Source: Pedobacter sp. R20-19 (GTDB lineage Bacteria; Bacteroidota; Bacteroidia; Sphingobacteriales; Sphingobacteriaceae). Taken from it: 64,000 nucleotides of DNA. The position numbers were made by a program, and so were the translations under genes. The stretch is taken from positions 310,001 to 374,000 of the forward strand of contig NZ_JCKI01000005.1 of NCBI RefSeq assembly GCF_000708265.2. Direction: 5' to 3'. This document shows, in pieces, positions 1 to 9,239 of the stretch (its first letter is position 1; the number at the start of each line of letters is the position of its first letter). The notes beneath the pieces were generated by a model. The model worked only from the letters and a program-made list of their open reading frames with translations, had not been told where the DNA came from and did not search any database.

Positions 1-515
1 ATCCTGAATTGGTTGAAATCAGATATCAGGTAAGGGAGCTTGTAGATTTATTTAACAATACCAGTCCGAGGGATACAGAAACCAAAGAAAACCTACAGCG
101 AAAAATATTTGCAGATGTTGGAGATAATGTTCATATCGAAAAAGCAATTAGAATTGATTATGGATGCCATACCAAAATTGGAAGCAACGTGTTTATTAAT
201 TTTAATTTTGTTCTCTTGGATTGTTGCCCTGTAACCATCGGAAATAATGTTTTTATTGCACCCAATGTTCAGATTTATACGGCAAGCCATCCAATTAATC
301 CCATCGATAGAAACAAACACATTGGTTTCGCCAAGCCTGTAACCATTGGAAATGATGTTTGGATAGGAGGGGACTGCATATTGCTTCCTGGTGTAACCAT
401 TGGTGATCGTTGTTCAATTGGTGCAGGAAGTGTGGTTACCAAAAGCATTCCACCCAACTCTTTGGCAGTTGGCTCGCCTTGTAAAGTGGTTAAAAAATTA
501 AATTTTGATCTGTAA
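1..515 (+). CDS. Sugar O-acetyltransferase (maltose/galactoside acetyltransferase type), 5' end outside window
   Basis: This looks like a left-handed beta-helix acetyltransferase that moves an acetyl group from acetyl-CoA to a sugar hydroxyl in the cytoplasm. The reading frame is open to the left edge; the first visible residues (P-E-L-V) match the middle of the usual N-terminal helix, so about 20 residues are probably missing. Hexapeptide repeats run through the second half (GNDVWIGGDCILLPGVTIG and the following turns). The TASHP motif carries the likely catalytic His, about residue 94 counted from the TTG at position 9. The substrate cannot be told from sequence. The gene converges on the next one. 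Confidence 0.85.
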   Translation, partial: PELVEIRYQVRELVDLFNNTSPRDTETKENLQRKIFADVGDNVHIEKAIRIDYGCHTKIGSNVFINFNFVLLDCCPVTIGNNVFIAPNVQIYTASHPINPIDRNKHIGFAKPVTIGNDVWIGGDCILLPGVTIGDRCSIGAGSVVTKSIPPNSLAVGSPCKVVKKLNFDL

Positions 516-590
516 TTGGTTTATTTAGAGTGTGATAATAATCAGACTTTAATACTGGAAGTATCTCATTCATCAGGTTCGTGTCGTGTT

Positions 591-1070
591 TTAAACACGC
601 TCAATTTTACAGATATAACAACATGCGGCTGCATTTCTGGCATGAAGGTAGTCGATTTCAGGGTGCTGGTCGAAGATTTCACCAATTAAATGATCAACAT
701 CCGCATCGCCCACTAATTTTGTGAAAATCATTTGTTGATCTTTTGAATAGCCAATTAAAGATAATGGAAAATTGTCTTTATCTGCTTTGATTTCTGTTGG
801 GAATTGGTGAATATTCCCGTAGGGTTCAATATCTTTTTGATGTATAAATACGGGCCCGGGTTGATTAAACACATTATCAATGGTAAATGGGCTATGGGTA
901 AATAATAACCGGATATCGGTGCCAACAGCGAAAGGTTTTAAAGAAACGCGGCAAGGCCCAAAACCAGTAGCCAGCTGCTCAATCACTTTGCGACCAAAAT
1001 CATCATTTAAGGTTTGTTTAATTTTATTAGCGTATGCCGCAGAGATGGGAACAATTTTAAATTTCTTCAT
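591..1070 (-). CDS. DUF1203 family protein
   Basis: A 159-residue cytoplasmic protein that I read as DUF1203. The family hallmarks are visible: an early GPCRVSL segment, a central GPVFIHQKD segment, and a C-terminal stretch with RNAAACCYICKIER, which resembles the family's R-N-x-C-x-x-C-x-I-x-R ending. I chose the ATG at 1070 because translation then begins MKKFKIVPIS; a start further upstream would add 16 residues unlike the family. The function of DUF1203 is unknown. The gene is alone, convergent with the acetyltransferase, and its stop overlaps a small palindrome around 585-599. Confidence 0.7.
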   Translation of the reverse strand: MKKFKIVPISAAYANKIKQTLNDDFGRKVIEQLATGFGPCRVSLKPFAVGTDIRLLFTHSPFTIDNVFNQPGPVFIHQKDIEPYGNIHQFPTEIKADKDNFPLSLIGYSKDQQMIFTKLVGDADVDHLIGEIFDQHPEIDYLHARNAAACCYICKIERV

Positions 1071-1294
1071 TATGTGAATTTTAGATACAAATAAATTAAG
1101 TTTTGAGTAGCCAAACAATCCGAAACTTGCTGACTTATTAAAATCATACCCTTATTATTTCCATTAATTTTAGGCGTATTTGGTCCAATTTTAATATTTA
1201 TTTTCCTGATCTGAACAATTCAAAAAACTTCATTTATTATTTGTAAATAATAATTTAATTTCTGTAAATTCACAATAGTTAACACTCTCAAAAC

Positions 1295-2653
1295 ATGAAA
1301 AAAGTAAGATTACTTTCCCTGCTCCTTGCAGTAGGGATTGGGTTGACCTATATCAGTATAGGTTCATGGGGCTGCAAAAGTCGGCCTTCCTCCTCCGGTA
1401 AAGACAGTACAAACACCTCGGTAACTGATTCCGGTCAAACAACATTAAGTTCTAATTTGCCCTACGATGTCACCATCGCACCAACAGACACGGTTCTTCA
1501 AACCCAGATCAGAGCAGATTTTGACCTTTTCTCCTGGGAATCATTTATCGCCCTGAACTGGTCGCCGGATAGCACCGAAATAATTGGGCAGCATGGAGAT
1601 AATGCAACGGTATGGGAAACCTGGAAAGAAAATGCAGAAGTTTTTCTTCCTGATGGTAGCAAGCCGGCACCTTGGAATGCAGCCCTGCAGCAGAAAAATA
1701 AAGTGCTGGTACAAGTGGGCAAAACGCCAACGGTATTGCTTACGGATGTAACTCAGCCTTTCTTAACTGGTCCGTTGATCGATCAGAACGGACAATATAC
1801 CCGATTTGAAATCGTAATGAACGAAAAGATGTTTGATTACATCGATAATAACGTTTTATATAATTATCAGGGACAGCAGAAGTTTACTGATACCATTGCC
1901 TTTCCATCTGGTAATAATGAAAAGAAAGCACATGGCGCCATTATGGTTAAAGCCTCATGGAAAATTATGGGTAAAGGTGATGATACCACCCGTTTTCATA
2001 AAACAAGGGCTACTATCCATGTCAATGCGATTCCAAAACAAAGTGTAAAGGATACCACTTATACAGCATTGGTAGGTTTGGTTGGACTTCACATTGGTAC
2101 CAAAAGCCAAAACAATCCACAATGGATTTGGTCTACCTTTGAGCAGGTAGATAATGCACCGACTTTTAATGAGGTGAAGGATATTCACTATAATTTCTAC
2201 AATGCAGCAGCAGGCAATAATAATATGAACAATGCGCCTGCACATCCGTGGAATCCAAGTATCCCAGGGCAAACGCCAAGCCAGATTGTACGTTTAACTC
2301 CTATATTTGAGGGTACTCAGGCATTAAATGATGCCTTTCATAAAAAACTCATTGCTGTTAACCCAAAAACTGTTTGGCAGTATTATGAACTGGTGGGTAC
2401 GCAATGGCCTGTTCATGCCAAGCAATCCGCTACCGGAGATCCTTTTCCGGTCTATATGGCCAATTCAACACTTGAATCTTATATTCAGGGCGTAGTAAGA
2501 GAAGGGAAAATATCATATGTTCCTGGTGTTACTTCAAGCTGTATAGGCTGCCACAATGGGGCCACTTCATGGTCTGGCCGTACATCAGATTTTACTTATT
2601 TATTAAGAACGGCATCTGCTTATAAACAGGCTGCCGGAAACAAAAAGAAATAA
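1295..2653 (+). CDS. Secreted protein with one C-terminal heme-c motif, partner of FAD dehydrogenase
   Basis: A 452-residue exported protein. The N-terminus is a signal sequence ending near Cys27 (G-S-W-G-C), a poor but possible lipobox, followed by a Ser/Thr-rich linker. A single CXXCH motif (C416-I-G-C-H420) sits close to the C-terminus, so one covalent heme c is likely. The rest I do not recognise as a standard cytochrome. It is followed after 19 bases by the small subunit and then the GMC flavoprotein, so it probably takes electrons from that dehydrogenase. Classical FAD sorbitol/gluconate dehydrogenases use a multi-heme subunit; only one heme site is seen here. Confidence 0.6.
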   Translation: MKKVRLLSLLLAVGIGLTYISIGSWGCKSRPSSSGKDSTNTSVTDSGQTTLSSNLPYDVTIAPTDTVLQTQIRADFDLFSWESFIALNWSPDSTEIIGQHGDNATVWETWKENAEVFLPDGSKPAPWNAALQQKNKVLVQVGKTPTVLLTDVTQPFLTGPLIDQNGQYTRFEIVMNEKMFDYIDNNVLYNYQGQQKFTDTIAFPSGNNEKKAHGAIMVKASWKIMGKGDDTTRFHKTRATIHVNAIPKQSVKDTTYTALVGLVGLHIGTKSQNNPQWIWSTFEQVDNAPTFNEVKDIHYNFYNAAAGNNNMNNAPAHPWNPSIPGQTPSQIVRLTPIFEGTQALNDAFHKKLIAVNPKTVWQYYELVGTQWPVHAKQSATGDPFPVYMANSTLESYIQGVVREGKISYVPGVTSSCIGCHNGATSWSGRTSDFTYLLRTASAYKQAAGNKKK

Positions 2654-2672
2654 CGCTCAAATTATAACGCTC

Positions 2673-3146
2673 ATGAATTTAGAACAATTTGCGGCACTTT
2701 CTCAGGTGCTAACCGGCTATGGACAAGAAACCATATTGCCGAAACTAGATACACAACATCAGGCTGCTGAATATCTTACCACTTTATACACTCCTGGATT
2801 AGTGCCTGTAACCACTTTACAGTTGCTTACTAACACCTGGAATACGATTTCAGCTATGCCACAACCTACTTATGAAACGCAGGTAAAGCAGCAGATTATG
2901 GGAAATGCAGAACTTGCACCTGTTGCCAAAAACATTATTTACATGTGGTTTTTGGGGATATGGTATGATTTAACTGTTCCACCAGGAACTTCACCAAATA
3001 AGGATTTTGTTGTTTCTGCACAAGCCTATCAGAATAGTTTAGTATGGGATACCATGGGGGCACATCCAATGGGTTATAGTGAAGGTGTTTTTGGCTACTG
3101 GAATACGCCACCCGTAATTCCGGCACTTAACCCTCCAATTCAATAA
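2673..3146 (+). CDS. Small subunit of FAD sorbitol/gluconate-type dehydrogenase
   Basis: A 157-residue protein resembling the FAD-SLDH small-subunit family (membrane-bound FAD sorbitol dehydrogenase small subunit). The typical pattern is an early F-x-x-L-S-x-x-L-T-G, a central aromatic-rich helix (Y-M-W-F-L-G-I-W-Y) and a late G-Y-W-N-T-P-P. In the known family this subunit usually carries a twin-arginine signal that also exports the catalytic subunit. Here translation starts directly at MNLEQFAALS, and the upstream frame has no other ATG before a stop at 2604, so no signal peptide is encoded. It lies between the CXXCH protein and the flavoprotein, 31 bases before the latter. Confidence 0.65.
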   Translation: MNLEQFAALSQVLTGYGQETILPKLDTQHQAAEYLTTLYTPGLVPVTTLQLLTNTWNTISAMPQPTYETQVKQQIMGNAELAPVAKNIIYMWFLGIWYDLTVPPGTSPNKDFVVSAQAYQNSLVWDTMGAHPMGYSEGVFGYWNTPPVIPALNPPIQ

Positions 3147-3177
3147 ATCTATCAATTTACCTTAAACGAAATTTGAA

Positions 3178-4992
3178 ATGAGCAATACAGCTAAACAATA
3201 TGATGTCATCATTATAGGCGGTGGCTGGGCAGGAAGTGCCATGGCATACCGATTGGGCGAAGCAGGAAAAAAAGTATTAATCCTGGAAGGCGGAATACCT
3301 TTGCAGAGCAATAACCGGGAAGATTTTATGGAAACCTTTTTTCTGGCCATGGCTAAAACACCCGAAGCACCATATGTACAAAACTATAATTCACCTAGGC
3401 CATCCGTACTGGATATCAAACAAATTACCAACCCGCCAGCACCGTCTGCAGATTGTGCTCATGTAGAAGAATCAATAGATACCGATGGATATTTCATTCA
3501 GAAAGGCCCAATGCCTTTTGGCAGTACCTATGAACGTTTGGCTGGCGGAACTTCCTGGCATTGGCTCGGAACCTGCCTGCGCCTGGTACCTAACGATTTT
3601 AAAATGTATACCGAATATGGCGTAGGCGTAGACTGGCCCATTACCTATAATGATCTTTCGGATTATTATGACCAGGCAGAATTGGAAATTGGTGTTTCTG
3701 CGGATGTTGAGGAACAGATGGTACATGGCATTACATTTAGTGAAGATTATGTATATCCCATGAAACGTATCCCACCATCTGTTCTTGATCAGATACTGAC
3801 AACAGAATTAAAAGATGTAGTTATAGATGGAAATGTATTAACCGTTACGGGTACACCAGCAGGTAGAAATGGCGAATCCAATATCATGAAGGATGGTACC
3901 ATATACAACAATGGTCGCCGTCTTTGCCAGGGCAATACGAATTGTACGCCAATATGCCCCATACAAGCCAAATACGATGCTACGATTACTTTAAGTAAAG
4001 CCTTAGAAACGGGCAATGTGGATATTATGTATCAAACTGTAGCCAGCAATATTCAAATTGATACCGCTACTAAGGAAGTTACCGGCATTGATTATATTCA
4101 ATATGAAACCCGTACCGGTCCGGCAACAGGAAGAGGTACGGTAACCGGAACAAAATATGTGATTGCAGCTCATGCCATTGAGGCTGCAAAATTATTGCTC
4201 ATGTCTAACAAACAAATTACTACAGGTATTGCTAATTCTAGTGGTCAGGTTGGTAAAAATTTAATGGATCATCCGGTAAAACTAAGTTGGGGCAGTATGC
4301 CAAAGCCTGTTTATCCTTTTAGAGGACCATTATCTACCTCGGGTATTGAAACGACACGTGATGGTTCATTTCGTTCTGAGCGTGCAGCTTACCGGATTGA
4401 GATCGGGAATGAGGGCTGGAACTGGCCAACCGGAGCGCCATATACCCAGGTACAGAATTATGTAGGTAAAATGGGACTGATGGGAACTGCGTTGCGGCAA
4501 CAGATCATTACTGATTTTACCAAACAGTTTAGACTTGGCTTTTTAGTGGAGCAGATGCCTTCTGAAGAAAATTTTATCATTCCTTCTCCAACCTGTTCAG
4601 ATAATTTAGGATTGCCACGTCCGGAGATACATTATAACCTGGATGAATATACCCGTGCAGGTTTCAAAGCTGCGGCAGAGGCAACTGGTGTAATTTTCGA
4701 GGCACTCGATGCTACTCAAGACAATTCTACGCCCTTAGGTACAGGAGGATTTTTTCAGTATGATGGTGAAAATTATTATTCAGAAGGTGCCGGACACGTG
4801 ATGGGAACACATCGCATGGGAGACGATCCAAAAACTTCTGTTACTGACGCTGACCTGAAATGTTGGGATCATGATAACCTTTATCTTGTAGGTTGTGGTT
4901 CTTTTCCAACAACAGCCACAGCAAATCCAACCTTAACCATGATGGCGCTTGCCTTTAAATCTGCTGATGCCTTATTAAAAAGTTTGGCTTAA
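3178..4992 (+). CDS. GMC-family FAD oxidoreductase, catalytic subunit
   Basis: A 604-residue flavoprotein that probably oxidises a sugar, polyol or other alcohol. The FAD-binding Rossmann motif is at residues 14-19 (GGGWAG), and the C-terminal GMC signature contains the likely catalytic pair H540 (H-V-M-G-T-H-R-M-G) and N583 (T-A-N-P-T-L-T). A Cys-rich loop at C250, C256 and C260 matches the region that binds a 3Fe-4S cluster in FAD glucose dehydrogenases, but the residue next to C250 is Gln where some homologues have a second Cys. No signal peptide is visible. It is the last gene of a three-gene operon with the small subunit and the heme protein. Confidence 0.85.
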   Translation: MSNTAKQYDVIIIGGGWAGSAMAYRLGEAGKKVLILEGGIPLQSNNREDFMETFFLAMAKTPEAPYVQNYNSPRPSVLDIKQITNPPAPSADCAHVEESIDTDGYFIQKGPMPFGSTYERLAGGTSWHWLGTCLRLVPNDFKMYTEYGVGVDWPITYNDLSDYYDQAELEIGVSADVEEQMVHGITFSEDYVYPMKRIPPSVLDQILTTELKDVVIDGNVLTVTGTPAGRNGESNIMKDGTIYNNGRRLCQGNTNCTPICPIQAKYDATITLSKALETGNVDIMYQTVASNIQIDTATKEVTGIDYIQYETRTGPATGRGTVTGTKYVIAAHAIEAAKLLLMSNKQITTGIANSSGQVGKNLMDHPVKLSWGSMPKPVYPFRGPLSTSGIETTRDGSFRSERAAYRIEIGNEGWNWPTGAPYTQVQNYVGKMGLMGTALRQQIITDFTKQFRLGFLVEQMPSEENFIIPSPTCSDNLGLPRPEIHYNLDEYTRAGFKAAAEATGVIFEALDATQDNSTPLGTGGFFQYDGENYYSEGAGHVMGTHRMGDDPKTSVTDADLKCWDHDNLYLVGCGSFPTTATANPTLTMMALAFKSADALLKSLA

Positions 4993-5013
4993 TCCACAAT
5001 ATATTATTTTCGC

Positions 5014-5051
5014 AACATATTAATCAGGGCTTTTGTTCTGATTAATATGTT
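5014..5051. terminator. Perfect 14-bp inverted repeat between convergent genes
   Basis: AACATATTAATCAG pairs perfectly with CTGATTAATATGTT across a 10-base T-rich loop. It lies between the convergent GMC oxidoreductase and Crp-type regulator genes, and a bidirectional terminator is the simplest reading. The strong T-tail of a classical terminator is missing. Confidence 0.5.
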
Positions 5052-5117
5052 TGCTATTGTATACAGTTTAGGTGGTATTTGTATAATAAATTATCTATTT
5101 GTAATCATGCATATATG

Positions 5118-5726
5118 TCAGCTACTGGAGCTATTTACCAGTTGACTCCTCAGACGGCTGAGCGTTTCAATACGCATCCCCAGGTAGGAAGCTAAGTATT
5201 TTAAGGGAATTCTGTGATAGAAATGAGGGTGTGTATCATTCATTCTATTGAGGCGTTTAACAGCACTGTTAAGTCGAATTAAGTAATTCCTTTCTTCAGC
5301 CTCATGGTAATGTAGAAATAGTAATTTTCTACAAATCATACTCATTTCCGAAAATTCTTCAAGCAGTTTTTTAACTAATGTATTGGTAATTAATATAACC
5401 TGGCAAGGCTCTATTGTTTCAATAAACTGTGGTTTTAAACTATTAAACTGTTTTGAAAAAAGCGTTAGGCCAACAATTTGGCCTTCTGTTGCAATCCAGG
5501 TAGTAAGATCATCACCATCTTCCCGGGTAAAACCACGCACCGCTCCAGATAGGATATAATACATATTTGGATGCATATCTAATGGACTGACAATGTGCTT
5601 CCGTTTTTTAAATTCGATTACTCGTGTTTCGTTGATAATTAAAGAGGCCATGTCTTTTGGTACATGCCCATGTTGTTCTAAATATCTAATTAATATATTA
5701 GATTTTTCGAGATGATTAGCGTTCAT
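5118..5726 (-). CDS. Crp/Fnr-family transcriptional regulator
   Basis: A 202-residue protein with the shape of Bacteroidota Crp/Fnr regulators. It has an N-terminal cyclic-nucleotide-binding beta-barrel (about residues 25-115; G-A-V-R-G-F-T-R-E-D-G-D-D followed by G-Q-I-V-G), a long dimer helix, and a C-terminal segment ending P-L-K-Y-L-A-S-Y-L-G-M-R-I-E-T-L-S-R-L-R that fits a winged-helix recognition region. I chose the ATG at 5726 because upstream residues do not resemble the family. Ligand and targets are unknown. It converges on the dehydrogenase operon and stands alone. Confidence 0.8.
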   Translation of the reverse strand: MNANHLEKSNILIRYLEQHGHVPKDMASLIINETRVIEFKKRKHIVSPLDMHPNMYYILSGAVRGFTREDGDDLTTWIATEGQIVGLTLFSKQFNSLKPQFIETIEPCQVILITNTLVKKLLEEFSEMSMICRKLLFLHYHEAEERNYLIRLNSAVKRLNRMNDTHPHFYHRIPLKYLASYLGMRIETLSRLRSQLVNSSSS

Positions 5727-5861
5727 ATATAAGGATAGAAGACTCCACCTTACTAAAATGATGCCGTTTTGACTATTTAAATTTGTAGCTGCATCTGAAA
5801 TATGATAAATCAATCCAATAAAATGAATGTAGAATTTATTATACTAATTATTGTCAAATGA

Positions 5862-6284
5862 TTATTGATTCAACCTTTTAATGGTTAATAAATCAAGGAG
5901 ATCATCATAAAATTGATGTAATACTTCTTTAAAAATTGAATCTGCGTTGTCAACTTTTGAAAACAAAGTCATAGATGAATGCAGTTTCAGGTCATCAGGT
6001 GAACCAAATATTTCTTTTGCGCTTTTATTTGGATGTTTTAGTAATGCTGCTGAAATTTCTAGCAAACGCTGACCGAGCGTAGGATGTTTTAAATATTCTT
6101 CGGCTTCTATTAAGTTTTTTATACCATAATAGGTAGCCATCTCACTTCTACCTAAACAAGATAACTGAGGGAAAATATACCACATCCAGTGTGTGGTTTT
6201 TCTTCCATTTAAAATTTCATTTAGTGCCATAGCATAGCTGCTTTTTTGGGCTTCGAGAAATCTATCTAAGTTGCCTGACTTCAT
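5862..6284 (-). CDS. DUF1810 family protein
   Basis: A 140-residue cytoplasmic protein. The start L-D-R-F-L-E-A-Q, the central G-R-K-T-T-H-W-M-W-Y-I-F-P-Q-L and the later Y-L-K-H-P-T-L-G-Q-R-L-L-E-I are the family hallmarks of DUF1810. Length and start fit the family. The function is unknown; homologues have sometimes been labelled calpastatin, which I do not support. It is a single gene with no informative neighbours. Confidence 0.85.
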   Translation of the reverse strand: MKSGNLDRFLEAQKSSYAMALNEILNGRKTTHWMWYIFPQLSCLGRSEMATYYGIKNLIEAEEYLKHPTLGQRLLEISAALLKHPNKSAKEIFGSPDDLKLHSSMTLFSKVDNADSIFKEVLHQFYDDLLDLLTIKRLNQ

Positions 6285-6387
6285 AATGGATATAGAACCC
6301 TTAATATTTGATCTTGGTTTTCAAAGCACCTATATCTCTAATTAGATTTACTTAAATTATAAGAAATATACTCTTAAATGCTAAGGC

Positions 6388-6415
6388 AAAAAAAATGAGC
6401 AATTTTAAATTGCCC
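6388..6415 (-). terminator. Rho-independent terminator of the 6456-6800 gene
   Basis: Read on the minus strand, GGGCAATT pairs with AATTGCTC through a two-base turn and is followed by a run of T. It sits about 40 bases after the stop codon of the upstream minus-strand gene. Confidence 0.7.
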
Positions 6416-6455
6416 ATCCTAATTTATTATAAAATCTTAAAAATCAGGTTTAAGA

Positions 6456-6800
6456 CTATCCCTCATTAATGTGTCTATGAAGGTATTCTTCTACATTAAT
6501 TAAATCATTATCAACCTGCTCTTTTGCGGTCATCGAATTATAATGTAAAGAATCCTCGTCAAACTGGCTAAGCAAGGTAATTTTTAATTCTTCTTCACCT
6601 GTAGTTGATTCAACAATTTGGCTTTGGCCAACAATTGTACAGATTCCTTCAATGCCATCATGTACAAAACTATATTTCATTTCGAATGTATTTTCATCCG
6701 TCATCGGTATTTCAGCAATTTCGGTATACTCGCGTTGTTCTACGGTTTCTAATCCTTGTTTCAATAATTTTATGGCCTGTTGTCTTTTATCTTCTGTCAT
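6456..6800 (-). CDS. Small acidic protein of unknown function
   Basis: A 114-residue soluble acidic protein that I do not recognise. It starts MTEDKRQQAIKLLKQGLE, probably a helix, and the middle contains alternating beta-like segments (F-E-M-K-Y-S-F-V, I-C-T-I-V-G). There is no signal peptide, membrane segment or Cys pair. It has its own terminator directly downstream and no clear operon partner, so context does not suggest a job. Confidence 0.6.
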   Translation of the reverse strand: MTEDKRQQAIKLLKQGLETVEQREYTEIAEIPMTDENTFEMKYSFVHDGIEGICTIVGQSQIVESTTGEEELKITLLSQFDEDSLHYNSMTAKEQVDNDLINVEEYLHRHINEG

Positions 6801-6907
6801 GATGTGTCTTTCTTGTATAAAGCATTAACAGAAATGAGCAGGCATAGTTTTAATAAAAGCAAATCCTTGGGTTAAATTCCTGCGTACATGATTTATTTAT
6901 TTAGAAT

Positions 6908-7450
6908 CTATTTGAAATGTGATAGCATGATCATCGAGCCTAAAGACAGGAAGAAAATTATGATACCTATAGTAATCCAGATTGGTTTGATGGCGGGAAT
7001 AATGAAGTTTTTATACTGATATTGGAAATTGTCAGGATACAGCATGAATTTTATTTTATACCAATCCCATGCAATCAAAATCAGGTTTGCAAGTAACATT
7101 AAACTGGTAATAATATAAGTTCCTGAAAAATTCATGCTCATGGTGATGACCCAAATGTTTCCCATAATGGAGAAGAAAAGAATTGCACCCAAGGTGGCAA
7201 AACGTTGGCTCATTAATAAGAAAGCTGCCAGGAGTTGTATAGCTCCAAGAAACTGCCAATAAGGGCCGGTTTGGTAAAGTGCTTCAAAGAAATAACCGAT
7301 AGGGGTATCGGTGCCAGCCTTCGTAAAACGGAAACCTTTCAATTTGGTTAAACCTGATGGGATAAATGCAAATCCAATCAAATATCGGGTAAGGTAAATG
7401 AAAATATTAAGTTTTTTATGGGTCCTTAAACGATAATAAAGTGCTTTCAT
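6908..7450 (-). CDS. DoxX-like integral membrane protein
   Basis: A 180-residue membrane protein with about four hydrophobic helices. The first is preceded by R-Y-L-I-G-F-A-F-I-P-S-G-L-T-K-L-K-G, and a later L-L-A-A-F-L-L segment follows the family pattern of DoxX/DoxD-type quinone- or redox-linked proteins. I chose the ATG at 7450 because the upstream 32 residues read as a run-on without family resemblance. No partner gene is adjacent. The biochemical role of this family is poorly defined, so only the fold call is firm. Confidence 0.65.
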   Translation of the reverse strand: MKALYYRLRTHKKLNIFIYLTRYLIGFAFIPSGLTKLKGFRFTKAGTDTPIGYFFEALYQTGPYWQFLGAIQLLAAFLLMSQRFATLGAILFFSIMGNIWVITMSMNFSGTYIITSLMLLANLILIAWDWYKIKFMLYPDNFQYQYKNFIIPAIKPIWITIGIIIFFLSLGSMIMLSHFK

Positions 7451-7608
7451 ATAGGCAATGAGATGCCGCAATGAACACTTTGTTACAGAATAAATCGTAA
7501 TCAGGGTCAATAAATCCTTAATTCTTAGGGTGTTTTGTGAATTCAATTTTTATATAATGGTTGTGATTATATTTCAAACTTTTTCTGTTGAGACAGGGTT
7601 CTTATGGT

Positions 7609-9144
7609 ATGAATCTGACCGAAAATACAACCATGCTCCAGGCTACAAAAAGAAAACTTTATTATTATCAGCAGCAAGATATTGATCTTCTTTTCAGTAA
7701 GCTTAATGAAGACAATAGCAGCAAAGCAAGATTACTGTATCAGCTATCTACTGGTGGTGGAAAAACTGTCATTTTTTCCGAGATTGCGAAGCGTTTTATT
7801 CAAAGCCATGGCAAAAAGGTGATTGTGTTAACGCACAGAACTGAACTTTGCAGGCAAACTACCGCTGCGTTGAAAGCCAGTGGCGTAATGAACAAAGTAG
7901 TAAATAGCGGTGTGAAAAAGATCTCTAAAAAAGATACTTTTGAGTGTTATGTAGCAATGGTTGAAACCTTGAAACATCGCATAGATGATGGATTAATCAA
8001 TACTGCTGATGTAGGATTGGTTATTGTAGATGAAGCACATCATAATTCGTTTCATAAACTGCTCGGGCGATTTGAAAATGCTGCGGTTATTGGCGTAACG
8101 GCCACACCATTTTCGGCTAATGCAGATTTGCCAATGAATAAGTTTTATGATGAATTAATTATTGGCGAACCTATTTCATCATTGATTGACCAGGGGTTTT
8201 TAGCCAAACCTAAAATTTATGGCTATGATGTAGAATTGAATACACTTAGAACAGGCATCTCCGGAGATTTTACCGTAAGCACTTCAGATGAGCTTTATGG
8301 TTCACAGGTAATGCTTGATCTGCTGCTTCATGCTTATGAATCTCATTCTTTAAAGAAAAAGACATTAATTTTTAATAACGGCATATTTACTTCCAGAAGG
8401 GTATTAGAAGCATTTACCAAAGCTGGTTACCCTATCAGGCACCTGGATAACAAAACTTCTGTTACCGAACGAGTGGAAATACTAAAATGGTACAAAAAAA
8501 CGAAGGGCGCCATTTTAACTTCGGTTTCTATTTTAACTACCGGGTTCGATGAACCGAGTATTCAGTCTGTAATACTTTACCGGGCTACTACATCCATTAC
8601 CCTTTATCACCAAATGATTGGTAGGGGAGCCAGAAGGTTAAATGGTAAAAAAACATTCAACATTATTGACTTAGGTAATAATAATGAACGTTTTGGAGAA
8701 TGGAATGCACCAATAGACTGGCAACACGTATTTGAAAATCCTGCTATTTATCATGAAAGCCTGCATAAATCTACCAGTGTTATTCATCAGATCTCGCCAG
8801 ATTTGCGTGCTAAATTTCCCAATTCATTAGAGGTTGCTTTTGATGTATTAGCTGCATATCAAACAGCAACGGAATCAGGCCAGAAAGCAAAAATTGTAAT
8901 CCGCGATTCTATTCGCCAGCATGCATTGATGTGTGTAGATAATAGTGGTACCATTGCAGAAGCACATCAACTGTGTAATGAATTGGATAAAGAAATAGAC
9001 TTTAGGGTAAAGCAATATGGAAAGTGTTTGGGTAAGGTTACCAAAAATTATATGCAGTGGCTGGGAGAAGATTACCGCAACCGTTTAAATAAAATGGTCT
9101 CTAAACTGATGGGTAAACGTGAATTATTACGTACCGCAGTTTAA
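7609..9144 (+). CDS. Superfamily 2 DEAD/DEAH-box helicase
   Basis: A 511-residue ATP-dependent helicase or translocase. Walker A is S-T-G-G-G-K-T (about residues 47-53), motif II is D141-E-A-H, motif III-like A-T-P follows, and motif VI is Q-M-I-G-R-G-A-R-R. The C-terminal 130 residues lie outside the two RecA domains and are not recognised. The ATG at 7609 is preferred to a TTG seven codons upstream. It resembles COG1061-type enzymes of the RadD/SSL2 kind. No nuclease or methylase is adjacent, so a general DNA or RNA repair role is as likely as defence. Confidence 0.85.
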   Translation: MNLTENTTMLQATKRKLYYYQQQDIDLLFSKLNEDNSSKARLLYQLSTGGGKTVIFSEIAKRFIQSHGKKVIVLTHRTELCRQTTAALKASGVMNKVVNSGVKKISKKDTFECYVAMVETLKHRIDDGLINTADVGLVIVDEAHHNSFHKLLGRFENAAVIGVTATPFSANADLPMNKFYDELIIGEPISSLIDQGFLAKPKIYGYDVELNTLRTGISGDFTVSTSDELYGSQVMLDLLLHAYESHSLKKKTLIFNNGIFTSRRVLEAFTKAGYPIRHLDNKTSVTERVEILKWYKKTKGAILTSVSILTTGFDEPSIQSVILYRATTSITLYHQMIGRGARRLNGKKTFNIIDLGNNNERFGEWNAPIDWQHVFENPAIYHESLHKSTSVIHQISPDLRAKFPNSLEVAFDVLAAYQTATESGQKAKIVIRDSIRQHALMCVDNSGTIAEAHQLCNELDKEIDFRVKQYGKCLGKVTKNYMQWLGEDYRNRLNKMVSKLMGKRELLRTAV

Positions 9145-9166
9145 CAATACCACAATTTTTGCAAAA

Positions 9167-9212
9167 GCTTTGACAACTTCTTAAACCATATGGGAAAGGA
9201 AGTTGTCAAAGC
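9167..9212. terminator. 14-bp perfect inverted repeat between convergent genes
   Basis: GCTTTGACAACTTC pairs exactly with GAAGTTGTCAAAGC around an 18-base loop. On the minus strand the stem is followed by TTTTGC. It lies just after the helicase stop codon and before the convergent small gene, so it can end transcripts from both sides. Confidence 0.6.
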
Positions 9213-9239
9213 CATAATCCAGTAAACTGTAGAATATTA

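Noticed and set aside
1221..1262. Promoter for the heme-protein gene (TTATTATTTG region)
   Set aside because: Spacing and the first two bases do not fit TAnnTTTG; evidence too weak to list.
7609..9144. DEAH helicase as part of a restriction or defence island
   Set aside because: No methylase, nuclease or other defence gene is adjacent; motifs fit a general SF2 helicase.
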